Positions 1 to 9,700 of a stretch of 64,000 bases of DNA are shown in pieces. Both the position numbers and the translations under genes were made by a program. Source of the stretch: CAYMPH01 sp964392365 (lineage in GTDB: Bacteria > Spirochaetota > UBA4802 > UBA5550); assembly GCA_964392365.1 (NCBI GenBank), contig CAYMPH010000007.1, forward strand, positions 62,001 to 126,000. Reading direction: 5' to 3'. Below the pieces are notes generated by a model, which saw only the letters and a program-made list of their open reading frames with translations, had not been told where the DNA came from and made no database searches. How positions within the stretch are numbered: position 1 is the first letter of the stretch; every line of letters begins with the position of its first letter.

Positions 1-23
1 ATCCGCGTCATCAGCGTTCTATT
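1..23. repeat. one end of a dispersed inverted-repeat element
   Basis: The first 23 bases match the terminal repeat seen at 23346-23369, 23474-23497 and 60018-60041 (core TCCGCGTCATCnGCGTTCTA) with one or two differences. The element probably continues to the left of the window. It ends nine bases before the stop codon of clpB, so it sits directly behind the 3' end of that gene, as does the copy at 23474-23497 behind another gene. Confidence 0.7.
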
Positions 24-31
24 GTTTTTCC

Positions 32-2611
32 CTATTGAAAAACTATTTCCTTTCCCTTAATATCAATTTTAATTTCCCGTTCATCCTTAATCTCGCCGGA
101 TAAAATTTTCTGCGAAAGTGGATTCAGTATCAAAGATTGTATCGCTCTTTTCAGAGGTCTTGCTCCGAATTGAGGATCATATCCATCTTCAACAATTTTA
201 TCCATTGCTTTTTGTGAGACTTTCAGAGTGAAACCTTTATGTTTTAGCCTTGCAGAAACTTCATTTATCTGCAGCTTGACAATATTCTGAATATTTTCTT
301 TGGAAAGAGGGTTGAATAAAATTATCTCATCAAGCCTGTTTAAAAACTCAGGTTTGAAATTCTGCTTCAGTTCCTGTTCAACACCTTTTTTCCTGTCTTC
401 ATACGGAATAGTTTCATCACTGATATATGCAGTTCCAATATTTGAAGTCATTATAATTAGAGCATTTTTAAAATCAACAAGCCTCCCCTTTGCATCAGTC
501 AGCCTGCCTTCGTCAAGCACCTGAAGAAAAATATTAAACACGTCAGGGTGTGCTTTCTCTATCTCATCAAAAAGAATAACACTGTACGGCCTTCTCCTCA
601 CCGCTTCAGTAAGCTGGCCGCCCTCATCATAACCCACGTAACCCGGAGGCGCGCCGATTAGCCGCGCAACAGAATGCTTTTCCATATATTCAGACATATC
701 AATTCTGATAACAGCCTTCTCGTCATTAAACATGAATTCCGCAACAGCCTTGGCAGTTTCTGTTTTGCCGACGCCTGTGGGACCTAAAAATATAAATGTT
801 CCGACTGGCCGATCAGGATCCTGTATCCCCGAACGCGATCTGCGTACTGCATCTGAAATTGACTGCAGAGCTTTATCCTGCCCAACTACACGTTTTGAAA
901 GAATCGATTCCATATTAAGAAGCTTGTCCTTCTCGCCTTCAAGCATCTTGGTTACAGGTATGCCTGTCCACCTTGCAACTACTGAAGCAATCTCCTGTTC
1001 AGTGACTTCCTCTTTCAACAGAATCTTGTCTTTCTGCTGTTCCTTCAGTTTCAGGTTTGATGCGGTAAGTTTTTTTTCAAGCTCTACAATCTTTCCGTAT
1101 CTGATCTCTGCAACCCTGTTCAGATTGCCTTCCCTCTCAGCTTTCTGTTCCTCAATTTTCAAAGATTCAATTTCCTGCTTGATATTGCTTATACCAACGA
1201 TTATATCTTTCTCGCTCCTCCACTGTGCAACAAGCACGCTTTTCTTTTCATTGAGATTCGCGAGATCCTCTTCAATTTTATCAAGTCTTTCCTTTGAAAT
1301 TTTATCTTTTTCTTTTTTAAGCGCCTGTTTTTCAATTGAAAGCTGTCTGATCTTTCTTTCAATTTCATCTATTTCCAGAGGCATGGAATCAATTTCCATT
1401 TTTATAAGAGATGCAGCCTCATCTATAAGGTCAACTGCCTTGTCCGGAAGAAATCTGTTTGTAATGTATCTGTCTGATAACACCGCAGCAGCAACAACAG
1501 CAGAATCAGAAATTCTCACACCATGATGAATCTCGTATTTCTCCTTGAGCCCGCGTAAAATTGCAATGGTATCTTCTACAGAAGGTTCTTTGGTGAACAC
1601 AGGCTGAAACCTTCTTTCCAGAGCTTTATCCTTCTCAATATATTTCTGGTACTCATTAAGTGTGGTTGCGCCAATTGTGCGGAGAGTTCCCCTTGCAAGT
1701 GCAGGCTTGAGCATATTTGATGCATCAACTGATCCTTCTGCTGCGCCTGCTCCTATCAGCGTATGAAGCTCGTCTATGAATAAAATCACTCCGCCATCAG
1801 ACTCTTCTATTTCCTCTATGACTGCTTTAAGACGCTCCTCGAACTCGCCTCTGTATTTAGCACCTGCAATAAGGGCTCCCATATCAAGAGCAACGACCCT
1901 CTTGTTTTTTAAATTTTCAGGAACGTCTCCAGCAAGTATACGCTGTGCAAGTCCTTCAACAATTGCAGTTTTACCGACACCCGGCTCGCCGATCAGAACA
2001 GGATTATTTTTCGTCCTTCTGGTAAGCACCTGCATTATCCGTCGAATCTCCTCATCTCTTCCTATAACAGGATCGAGCTTGTTCATTCGCGCAAGTTTTG
2101 TCAAATCCTTGCTGTAGCGGTCAAGTGCGTTATATTTATCCTCAGCCTTTTCATCTGTCGCACTTTTGCTTCCGCGTATATCAGCAAGCACCCTTAGAAT
2201 ATTTTCCCTTGTGAAACTGTGCGCGTTTAATATTTTTTTTGCCTGGCTCTCTCCTTTGTTTGAAAGAGCAAGTATAAGATGTTCCGTGCTCAGGAATTCA
2301 TCTTTGAGCTTAACTGCCTCATTCCAGGCTTCGTTCAATATATCACGAAGTGAAGACGAAAGAGAGCCGCCTCCCGGCCCTCCTCCCACCTGTCTTGGCA
2401 GATTATCAATAGCTTTATTTGTTTCAGATCTGATCTCTGTAACGTGCGCCCCGATTTTCTGTGATATGGATGTAAATAATCCTCCATCCTGCTCAACCAG
2501 GGCTTTCAGCAGATGCTCAGGCTGAACCTCGTACTGATTGTTTTCTGTCGCAATATTCTGCGCTGAATTAAAAGCGTCCTGCGCTTTTAAGGTTAACTTA
2601 TCCATTCTCAT
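32..2611 (-). CDS. clpB: ATP-dependent disaggregase ClpB
   Basis: This 859-residue protein is the Hsp104/ClpB chaperone, a cytoplasmic hexamer that pulls polypeptides out of aggregates together with DnaK. The order of parts is complete: a Clp N domain (about 1-145), first AAA+ module with Walker A GEPGVGKT near 210, the long charged middle coiled coil (about 410-535) that separates ClpB from ClpA/ClpC, and second AAA+ module with GPTGVGKT near 612. The length is normal for the family. The first ATG is chosen because GGAGA lies six bases upstream; a second ATG two codons later is possible. The 215 bases upstream hold no CIRCE-type inverted repeat that I could see, so HrcA control is not supported. 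The gene appears to be transcribed alone. Confidence 0.97.
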   Translation of the reverse strand: MRMDKLTLKAQDAFNSAQNIATENNQYEVQPEHLLKALVEQDGGLFTSISQKIGAHVTEIRSETNKAIDNLPRQVGGGPGGGSLSSSLRDILNEAWNEAVKLKDEFLSTEHLILALSNKGESQAKKILNAHSFTRENILRVLADIRGSKSATDEKAEDKYNALDRYSKDLTKLARMNKLDPVIGRDEEIRRIMQVLTRRTKNNPVLIGEPGVGKTAIVEGLAQRILAGDVPENLKNKRVVALDMGALIAGAKYRGEFEERLKAVIEEIEESDGGVILFIDELHTLIGAGAAEGSVDASNMLKPALARGTLRTIGATTLNEYQKYIEKDKALERRFQPVFTKEPSVEDTIAILRGLKEKYEIHHGVRISDSAVVAAAVLSDRYITNRFLPDKAVDLIDEAASLIKMEIDSMPLEIDEIERKIRQLSIEKQALKKEKDKISKERLDKIEEDLANLNEKKSVLVAQWRSEKDIIVGISNIKQEIESLKIEEQKAEREGNLNRVAEIRYGKIVELEKKLTASNLKLKEQQKDKILLKEEVTEQEIASVVARWTGIPVTKMLEGEKDKLLNMESILSKRVVGQDKALQSISDAVRRSRSGIQDPDRPVGTFIFLGPTGVGKTETAKAVAEFMFNDEKAVIRIDMSEYMEKHSVARLIGAPPGYVGYDEGGQLTEAVRRRPYSVILFDEIEKAHPDVFNIFLQVLDEGRLTDAKGRLVDFKNALIIMTSNIGTAYISDETIPYEDRKKGVEQELKQNFKPEFLNRLDEIILFNPLSKENIQNIVKLQINEVSARLKHKGFTLKVSQKAMDKIVEDGYDPQFGARPLKRAIQSLILNPLSQKILSGEIKDEREIKIDIKGKEIVFQ

Positions 2612-2826
2612 TATATATCTCCATTACAATTATCAATTTTAAAAATTTATTTTATTTTTTTTTAAACGTCTGACTGATAATAATATAATAAATTCCTTTA
2701 AGGTCGTCAACATAGGCAGAGGAGAGAATTTTTTACATGAAAACTTTTTCTTAAAATTTCAGGAGTCAGCTTATACATCAAAGATTCACGATGAGAATTT
2801 TTCAAGAGAAGAAAATATGCCGGTAC

Positions 2827-4893
2827 TTAAGCCAGTCTTTTAATAATTACCATTGTAACATCATCATGGCAGTCATAATTATTTAATTTTTCAACTATAC
2901 TATTTTTAATTCCATCTGTGGATTTACTCCCATTATGCAGTAATGCATCTATAAGCCTCTCAGAGCCGAACATCTGCTTCATTGTACGGTGATCCACCCG
3001 TGATCCTTTCTCCCATGCTTCTGTTATGCCATCCGTGTACACAAGCATCGTATCACCTATATTCAGCTTTATTTTAGAATCAATATTATTTCCTTTTATC
3101 TCACCTGAAATTCCTATCCAGGTGCCGGTTGTTTCAACAATATCTATTGTCCCGTTTTCAGAACGATATATCAGAATATCCTGATGAAGGCCTGAAAATA
3201 TAAATTCGCCATTTTCAATACCTAGAAAAACTGTAATAGTCATATATTTATCTTCATCGAGCAATTTAATATTTTTGCTGACGGATCTGTTTATATGAGC
3301 TAATAAATCCGTAGGACTCTGGCCCGGATTCTGTTCAAGAACTGTATGTACAGCTGTCTGCACCATCATCATTACAAGACCTGCAGGCACTCCATGTCCT
3401 GAAACATCCCCTATCACAAGCCAGTCATAACCTTCGGCATTGATAATATCATAGTAATCGCCACCGACCTCTGCTGCAGGATTCATATAGGCTGATATTT
3501 CATAACCATTAATCAGCGGTGATTTCGGAAGAAGTATGGTCTGAATTTTTTTAGCAAGCTGCATTTCGCCCCATAGTTCATCTTTTGTCTGTAAAAGATT
3601 TTCATTTATGGCATTCATTTCTTCCATCGCTGCTCTGAGTTCAGTTGTTCTTTCATTTACAGTGGATTCAAGATTTATATTCATTGTGACTAATTTATTT
3701 TTCAAGTTATTCAATCTGTCGGCAAGGCCGAGAGACAGGAGGATTACTATAAAAGATGAACCGACTTGAATGCTGTATTCAGTAAACAAATTCAATGGCA
3801 ATAAATGTATGGTTTGAAACACATAAAAAAGACATCCAAATAAAAACAATAAAAAGGCTATTAAAAAAAATATGCCTTCACGCGACTTCTTTAGTGCAGC
3901 TATTACAGAAAAAACTATAATCGCAGCACAGGTTATTGCTGTTATTATCAGAAGAAGTTTTAACGCATGAGAAAAATCAAGAATCATCGATAATATAATG
4001 CCGGATGATCCTAAACCGATTAAACCAAAAATAAACCTGTTTATAACCGGGAAGTATTTTTTGGTCTGGATATACGATCGGAAAAAAAGACTCATAAATA
4101 AAATTATTGAGTGTCCAAATACGGGAAGGCTATTATTTGCCCACCAGGTTGAATTTGGCCAAAGATACTGGAATGCATAACCATTCAGCGTTAATTCCAA
4201 TAATATAATGCTGATAATTGTTAATATATAATACAAATAAGAAGATTCTCTTACGGATATAAAAATAACTAAATTATAAATAATCATAATGAGCATTAAC
4301 CCGTAATACATCCACATTATGGGCATTTCTTTAACCATGCTCTCAATATATGTCTGTGGATTCCAGATAATAAGCGGTACATTTATTGCACCTTCATTTT
4401 TAACCTTTAAATAATACGTGGTTTCTCCCGGTTGAAGAAGAATATTAAAAACAAAATTTCGAACTTTTAAATCCCGTGTGTCAAAATGTGTCCTGTCGCC
4501 GGTTATTCTTTCAGTATAGATTACTTTATTCCAATATTTAAATAAAGTAAAATTATCAAGCAATGGATATGCTTCTTCAAGATACAAATTTTTTGGACTA
4601 TTAGATTTATTTATCAAAGTAAAACGAAACCAATATATACTGGATGTCAGCCCATAACTATTGTTTTCATTTTTTGATTTATTCCAGATAATCGGGTCAT
4701 TTGCAATCTTTTCTATTGTGTATGAACTATCTTTATCTACATAATGCTCAACATAAGGGCCTAGTGATATTCTGGTAATATTATCATCTACAGTTAATGG
4801 CTTGCCGGCAAAAAGAGAATGCTGCTGGCAAATTAAAATAATTGCTATTGATATCGCTTTTAGCAGAATAAATATTTTTTTATTTGATTTCAT
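2827..4893 (-). CDS. 7TM-DISM receptor fused to SpoIIE-type PP2C phosphatase
   Basis: The N-terminus has a signal peptide, then an extracytoplasmic jelly-roll sensor of the 7TMR-DISMED2 type (about 30-185), seven membrane helices (about 190-390), a short coiled coil and a C-terminal SpoIIE/RsbU serine phosphatase (about 445-688). Metal-binding motifs are present: EVGGDYYD, GDVSGHG, YTDGITEA and HDDVTMVII. Such proteins dephosphorylate STAS anti-anti-sigma factors in response to an outside signal; the signal here is unknown. A TTG codon at 4899 keeps the frame open two codons further, but the ATG at 4893 is better placed behind GGAGAG. The phosphatase half is about four-fifths identical by eye to that of the gene at 5206-6690, while the sensor half resembles the gene at 6787-9003. 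It therefore looks like a domain shuffle within this cluster. Confidence 0.9.
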   Translation of the reverse strand: MKSNKKIFILLKAISIAIILICQQHSLFAGKPLTVDDNITRISLGPYVEHYVDKDSSYTIEKIANDPIIWNKSKNENNSYGLTSSIYWFRFTLINKSNSPKNLYLEEAYPLLDNFTLFKYWNKVIYTERITGDRTHFDTRDLKVRNFVFNILLQPGETTYYLKVKNEGAINVPLIIWNPQTYIESMVKEMPIMWMYYGLMLIMIIYNLVIFISVRESSYLYYILTIISIILLELTLNGYAFQYLWPNSTWWANNSLPVFGHSIILFMSLFFRSYIQTKKYFPVINRFIFGLIGLGSSGIILSMILDFSHALKLLLIITAITCAAIIVFSVIAALKKSREGIFFLIAFLLFLFGCLFYVFQTIHLLPLNLFTEYSIQVGSSFIVILLSLGLADRLNNLKNKLVTMNINLESTVNERTTELRAAMEEMNAINENLLQTKDELWGEMQLAKKIQTILLPKSPLINGYEISAYMNPAAEVGGDYYDIINAEGYDWLVIGDVSGHGVPAGLVMMMVQTAVHTVLEQNPGQSPTDLLAHINRSVSKNIKLLDEDKYMTITVFLGIENGEFIFSGLHQDILIYRSENGTIDIVETTGTWIGISGEIKGNNIDSKIKLNIGDTMLVYTDGITEAWEKGSRVDHRTMKQMFGSERLIDALLHNGSKSTDGIKNSIVEKLNNYDCHDDVTMVIIKRLA

Positions 4894-5205
4894 TTTCAAG
4901 GCTCTCCATTAACCTTTCTTCAGTCTTACAGGACTTAAATAAAAAATCTCACATTGCTTTTTTCAGTTCAAGATAAAGAATGATGCATACTTGTGCTGAA
5001 TATTATATCTGCTATTGCAAATGGAAAATATAATATAGATTCATTTACGGCCCTTTAAATGGGGTGTGAATTCAAGCAAAAGAGAGTTTATATACAACCC
5101 GATGCTCTTAATTATTTATTCTTATAATTAAAAAAGCAAGCACTATTTTAAGCAAATATTTTTAAGGAAGGATTATTATAGGCGAAGGAATATCAAAAGA
5201 TTTTA
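4894..5205. other. intergenic region, AT-rich
   Basis: About 310 bases separate two minus-strand phosphatase genes. No open reading frame with a ribosome site, no strong hairpin with a T-run and no repeat shared with the rest of the window was seen. It probably carries the promoter of the gene ending at 2827, but no convincing -35/-10 pair can be named. Confidence 0.4.
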
Positions 5206-6690
5206 CTACACCAGCCTTTTAATAATTACCATTGTAACATCATCAAGGCAGTCGTAATTTTTTAATTTTTCAATTATGCTCATTTTTATTTCATCAGAGG
5301 ATTTACTTCCATTCTGCAGAAAAACATCTATCAGCCTTTCTGCACCGAACATCTGTTTCATATTTCGGTTATCTATTTCCGAGCCTTTTTCCCATGCTTC
5401 AGTTATGCCGTCTGTGTATACAAGCATTGTATCACCAATATTCAGCTTTATTTTCGCATCAATGTTATTTCCCTTTACTCCGCCCTTAATTCCTATCCAG
5501 GTTCCGGTTGTTTCAACAATATCTATCTTTACTGCATCAGATCGATAAATCAGAATATCCTGATGCAGTCCTGAAAATATAAATTCGCCATTTTCAATCG
5601 CAAGAAAAACAGTAAGTGTCATATATTTATTATCATCAAGCAATTGTATATTTTTGCTAACAGATCTGTTTATATGCGCCAATAATTCTGTTGGAGTCTG
5701 GTTAGGATTATTTTCAATAACGGAATGCACGGCTGTCTGCACCATCATCATAACAAGTCCCGCAGGAACGCCGTGTCCTGAAACATCACCTATAACAAGC
5801 CAGTTAAAACCTTCAGCATTGATAATATCATAATAATCTCCTCCAACCTCTTTAGCAGGGTTCATATAGGCTGAGATATCAAATCCTGAAATTAATGGTG
5901 ATTTCGGCAGAAGCACTGTCTGAATTTTTTTAGCAAGCTCCATTTCCCCCCATAGAGCATCCTTAGTTTCAGTAAGCTGCTCATTCATGGCTTCCAGCTC
6001 CTCCATTGCAGACTGCAGCTCTACAGTGCGTTCCTTCACTTTAATTTCAAGATTGCCTGCAGATTTATTTAATTCACCTGCAAGGTCTTCCGCTCTGATG
6101 ATTGCCTTTTCTCCTATAGCCACCACAAGATACGAGAGAATTGCTGTTATTGATATTGAAAACACAGACACTATCATGGAAGCAAGTGTCTGTGTTTCAT
6201 TTAAGAATCCGCCTTTAGCAGAAACTATAACGCTGAAAATAACCACTGAGCCGATAAAAACAAATGAAACAAAAACAAGCCATTTTCTGCTGCAGAACAA
6301 ACCTGATAAAATAACTACCGTAAACATTAAATAAATATTCGAAGTAAAACCTGAATGATTTTTAAAATTTATTTTATATATTAACCCGGCAATTATAAGA
6401 ATAGCCAGAAAAAAAGTCAGGGTGTTTGCAGCTAAATAATATTTTCCTCTGCGCAGAAGTATAAGACTGAAAATACAAGGAAGCATTACCATGATTATGG
6501 TGATATTTGCAATACTGTGATTAAAGCTCTCTGAAGGCAGAAATGTAAAAGCAACACTAAAGATCACCAGAAAGGAAATAAAAAATAAGTTGAAATAAAG
6601 CAGAGCATTAGCTTTAAGCTGAATAAGGTATGATTGATCTTCCATAAATGCAAGAAAAATTGATTTAAGCCAGGCATTCATTTTATTCAT
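5206..6690 (-). CDS. membrane-anchored SpoIIE-type PP2C phosphatase
   Basis: This 494-residue protein starts with about six predicted membrane helices (about 25-205) of a MASE-like sensor that has no large outside domain. A coiled coil (about 205-245) and a SpoIIE/RsbU phosphatase domain to the C-terminus follow. All phosphatase motifs are intact (EVGGDYYD, GDVSGHG, YTDGITEA, DDVTMVIIKR). It should remove phosphate from a serine on a STAS-domain antagonist. The phosphatase and coiled coil are close copies of those in the gene at 2827-4893, so one arose from the other by duplication with replacement of the sensor. It lies 96 bases downstream of the kinase-like gene at 6787 and may share its transcript. 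The start chosen is the first ATG; an in-frame ATG lies three codons later. Confidence 0.9.
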   Translation of the reverse strand: MNKMNAWLKSIFLAFMEDQSYLIQLKANALLYFNLFFISFLVIFSVAFTFLPSESFNHSIANITIIMVMLPCIFSLILLRRGKYYLAANTLTFFLAILIIAGLIYKINFKNHSGFTSNIYLMFTVVILSGLFCSRKWLVFVSFVFIGSVVIFSVIVSAKGGFLNETQTLASMIVSVFSISITAILSYLVVAIGEKAIIRAEDLAGELNKSAGNLEIKVKERTVELQSAMEELEAMNEQLTETKDALWGEMELAKKIQTVLLPKSPLISGFDISAYMNPAKEVGGDYYDIINAEGFNWLVIGDVSGHGVPAGLVMMMVQTAVHSVIENNPNQTPTELLAHINRSVSKNIQLLDDNKYMTLTVFLAIENGEFIFSGLHQDILIYRSDAVKIDIVETTGTWIGIKGGVKGNNIDAKIKLNIGDTMLVYTDGITEAWEKGSEIDNRNMKQMFGAERLIDVFLQNGSKSSDEIKMSIIEKLKNYDCLDDVTMVIIKRLV

Positions 6691-6786
6691 TCATTTCTCT
6701 TTTATTTTAATTGATTTGAATTCAAAAAAAATAAGCAACTGAATACATAATTTAGAAAGGAATAAATCAAATTTTAAAAGCCAGCA

Positions 6787-9003
6787 CTATTTACGGATAT
6801 TTTTTTCAAGTAAAACGGAATTGCCGGATTCATTATATTCTATGCGGTCAAACACTTCTCTGGCCATCCTTATCCCGCGGCCGTGAGGAAGAGAATTTGT
6901 TTCTTCATCATCTAATGAAATGCTTAGAATTTTTCTGAAATCAAAACCTGAACCTTCATCGGTAATTCTATATGAAACCATTTCCGGAGCAAGCCTGTAC
7001 CATATATGGACTTTTCTGTTCATATACTCGCTGCTATGCTGCCGCTCGGCAATGAGATTAAAATAATTGTCGGTAAGCAATGCGTGTGATTTTTCATCAA
7101 AGGTGATTGAAAGATTTCCATGTTCAATAGCATTGATTATAATCTCCCTCAGTGTTAATCTTATCAAAGACGCTTCTCTTGTATCGATATATTTAATAAT
7201 ATTTCTTGTAAGACGCTGACTTATGTCCTCTGCAGTTGTAAGCAGATTGCCGATATCAAATTCCTGAATTTCAGACTGAAAATATTTTATCAGCTGATCT
7301 TCAATTATATTGGAGGCTTTACCCAGAATTTCATTCCTATCATTGAGCTGCAGGTATTCCAGCTTTACCTGCATCTCCATCGGCTCCTGCTTAATCGGAG
7401 ATCTGAAATAGGTTTTGAAATAAACTGGATTTTTATCCCTGACCAGCTCTTCAAGTTTCCCCATTACATGCTTTTTCGTAATATTATCCCCTGAATTATC
7501 CTGATACAATAAATCAAAAAAATTCTGCAATATAACCGCTTCAGGCTTAATACGGAAATATTTAGTTACTGCGCTGTTGACACTCAGAAACTGAAACTTT
7601 TCATTAAGTATAAAAATAATATCTGTAGATCCTTCCACAAGAATGCGGTATTTTTCTTCTGAAAGGCTTATTCGTTCATTGGCTTCCTTCAGTTCTGCAA
7701 GAAATCTGTCCTTTTCTTTATCAGAATTCCGTAAAGCATCAATTACATCTCTCTGGGCCCTTTTCTTATCCCGATTCATTATACTTATTCTATCAGCAAG
7801 AGCCAGAGACAGCAGTATGACAATAAGCGCTGAACCTATCTGCATTGAATAGGAAGTGATAAATACTGAAGGAATTAATCCGTTAGATTTCAGAATGAAT
7901 AATGTTGTGCCGACCAGAAAACTCATCCAGGCAAAAAAGAAAAATCTCGCTATACGGTATCCCCTGACAACTAAAATAAATGCCACAAATATAATTACAG
8001 CCGCCATAATGAATGCCACTGCCATCGAAATCTTGATACTTAGAGTATAAGGAAGAAAAAATGACAGCACTGCAGATGCTAGAGCACACGGGAATATAGT
8101 CAGGATAATTTTATCTGCTATTGGGGACTTGTCACTTAGACGCAGAAACGATCTGGTAAAAAGAATGAGAGCCATTGCAGTAAGAGATGTAAAAAATGAT
8201 ATGGATATTTTCCCCCATTCAGGTGAATTCGGCCAGAGGTATCTGACCGAATCACCATTCAGGCTTAACTGACACAGAATATAGCTTAAAATAAACAATG
8301 AATAATATATATAACTTCTGTCCCTGATTGCAAAAAAAATAAAAAGGTTATAAAGCATCATGACTATCATGATTCCGTAATATATGCCGAGAGCATATCT
8401 GAAAGTACTGAGATCCGACAGATATACTGACTCTTTCCAGAGTTTGAGCTGAATCTCCATTGTCCCTTCAGATTTAATGGATAAAAAATAAGTTTTTCTT
8501 TCCCCGGGTTTAAGATTGATTTTAAATAAAAATGCAGAATGTTTTATTTCCCTGCTGTAGAAAGGATGTTTGAATCCGGATTTTGATACTGAAAATCCTC
8601 CTTTCCCATCCGGCGGATAAAAAGAAATATAATCAAGCAGAGGATATGGAATTTCAAGAAGCCATTCATTTTCAGAAGTGTTTCCTGAGGTACCGTTTTC
8701 AACGATCAAACGGACCCAGCAGACATCCTTTGTATATCCGAAATTCAAAGTTTCTTTTTCAAAAGAAATAAAACGCCCGTTTATTTCAGGAGATGATATA
8801 TCCTTAATTGTTAACGATCCTGTTTTATCATTAAGATACTCAAGGTGTTTTCCAAGAGGATATTCCGATAAAGAATCTTTTATTATTAAAGGCTCTGCAG
8901 CATGCACATGAGGGGATACAACCAAGAAAATAAAAATACAAAAAAAAGATAACAAAATGCCATGAAAACTGAATCTGTTATTTTCAATGCCCGGAATTAT
9001 CAT
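6787..9003 (-). CDS. 7TM-DISM receptor with PAS and RsbW-like ATPase domain
   Basis: A signal peptide is followed by a DISMED2-type outside domain (about 40-190), seven membrane helices (about 195-405), a coiled coil, a PAS domain (about 440-560) and a C-terminal GHKL ATPase of the anti-sigma kinase type. The N box LREIIINAIEHGN, the G1 box DEGSGFDF and the late HGRGIRMAREVFD motif are visible. No HisKA dimerisation box with a phospho-accepting His was found, so this is more likely an RsbW/SpoIIAB-like serine kinase or anti-sigma factor than a histidine kinase. Next to two phosphatase genes, it would supply the opposing activity in a partner-switching circuit. No STAS antagonist or sigma factor is encoded nearby. 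The gene ends 96 bases before the start of the next one. Confidence 0.85.
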   Translation of the reverse strand: MIIPGIENNRFSFHGILLSFFCIFIFLVVSPHVHAAEPLIIKDSLSEYPLGKHLEYLNDKTGSLTIKDISSPEINGRFISFEKETLNFGYTKDVCWVRLIVENGTSGNTSENEWLLEIPYPLLDYISFYPPDGKGGFSVSKSGFKHPFYSREIKHSAFLFKINLKPGERKTYFLSIKSEGTMEIQLKLWKESVYLSDLSTFRYALGIYYGIMIVMMLYNLFIFFAIRDRSYIYYSLFILSYILCQLSLNGDSVRYLWPNSPEWGKISISFFTSLTAMALILFTRSFLRLSDKSPIADKIILTIFPCALASAVLSFFLPYTLSIKISMAVAFIMAAVIIFVAFILVVRGYRIARFFFFAWMSFLVGTTLFILKSNGLIPSVFITSYSMQIGSALIVILLSLALADRISIMNRDKKRAQRDVIDALRNSDKEKDRFLAELKEANERISLSEEKYRILVEGSTDIIFILNEKFQFLSVNSAVTKYFRIKPEAVILQNFFDLLYQDNSGDNITKKHVMGKLEELVRDKNPVYFKTYFRSPIKQEPMEMQVKLEYLQLNDRNEILGKASNIIEDQLIKYFQSEIQEFDIGNLLTTAEDISQRLTRNIIKYIDTREASLIRLTLREIIINAIEHGNLSITFDEKSHALLTDNYFNLIAERQHSSEYMNRKVHIWYRLAPEMVSYRITDEGSGFDFRKILSISLDDEETNSLPHGRGIRMAREVFDRIEYNESGNSVLLEKNIRK

Positions 9004-9083
9004 GATCTATCTATCACCCTCTTACTATAAAAAGTCAAGACCTTTTATATAAATCAGATTATAAAAAAAATATCCGGAGTTTT

Positions 9084-9614
9084 TTATTCTTTTTCCGTTT
9101 CTTTATACTGTATATCAAAAGATTTTAAAATTGCAACTTTCAATCTTCCTCCGACAATAATTCCATCTACCTTTGCAGTATTAGAGTATATCTCTTCGCC
9201 TTTTTTTATATTAAAAAAAATTTTAATTTTATTAACTTTAAATCCATCAGTGTCATCTATAATAGTTTCAACCTTTTCATAAATAACAGATAATTTTTCA
9301 TCCTTTATTATTTCCAGAGCCTCTTCCCATTTCTGCTGCAGTTTCGCACGATCTTTCAGAAATTCTTTTCTGGAAGTTTCAATCTCTTTCGGGTCATCTA
9401 AACTTTTTTTTACATCTTCTTTTACTTTAGGACTTGCCTTTAACTCATCGATCAGAAGATTGAAATCATCTTCATTGAAAAAAATTCCCATTGACTCAAA
9501 ATTTTTCTGCTGGGCAAGACCCTTAACAAATTCCCTGCCAAGACTTTCAGATGACTGCTGCGCAAAAGCACTGATTGAGAACAGGCAGATTAAGACGGAT
9601 AATAATAATTTCAT
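9084..9614 (-). CDS. exported protein of unknown function
   Basis: I do not recognise this family. The open frame extends to 9731, but the ATG at 9614 is the likely start: AGGAAGG precedes it and the protein then begins with a clear signal peptide ending at AFAQQ. The mature part (about 157 residues) is highly charged and rich in Lys and Glu, with a helical middle and a C-terminal part that looks like alternating beta strands. It would be periplasmic or loosely envelope-bound. It lies between the sterol gene pair and the DISM kinase gene, on the same strand. A 26-base palindrome lies 40 bases upstream, so it may have its own promoter or be controlled through that palindrome. Confidence 0.7.
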   Translation of the reverse strand: MKLLLSVLICLFSISAFAQQSSESLGREFVKGLAQQKNFESMGIFFNEDDFNLLIDELKASPKVKEDVKKSLDDPKEIETSRKEFLKDRAKLQQKWEEALEIIKDEKLSVIYEKVETIIDDTDGFKVNKIKIFFNIKKGEEIYSNTAKVDGIIVGGRLKVAILKSFDIQYKETEKE

Positions 9615-9653
9615 ATTTACCTTCCTATTGTAATATATTTTTTTCCCGATACA

Positions 9654-9679
9654 TTGGGATGACCGGCCGGTCATCCCAA
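9654..9679. promoter_or_regulatory. 26-base perfect palindrome
   Basis: TTGGGATGACCGG is followed directly by its exact reverse complement, giving 26 bases of perfect two-fold symmetry in an AT-rich gap. It lies between the end of the EXPERA gene (9701) and the start of the exported protein gene (9614), both on the minus strand. There is no T-run on either side, so a simple intrinsic terminator is not the best fit. A protein operator, an mRNA-stabilising hairpin or a mobile palindrome remain possible. Confidence 0.65.
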
Positions 9680-9700
9680 CAGAAAAAATTATATAAAAAT

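Noticed and set aside
732..1526. Long open frame opposite clpB
   Set aside because: It lies fully antisense to a well-conserved gene, has no ribosome site or recognisable domain and is a shadow of clpB codon use.
2612..2826. CIRCE or other heat-shock operator before clpB
   Set aside because: No inverted repeat resembling the CIRCE sequence was found in the upstream region.
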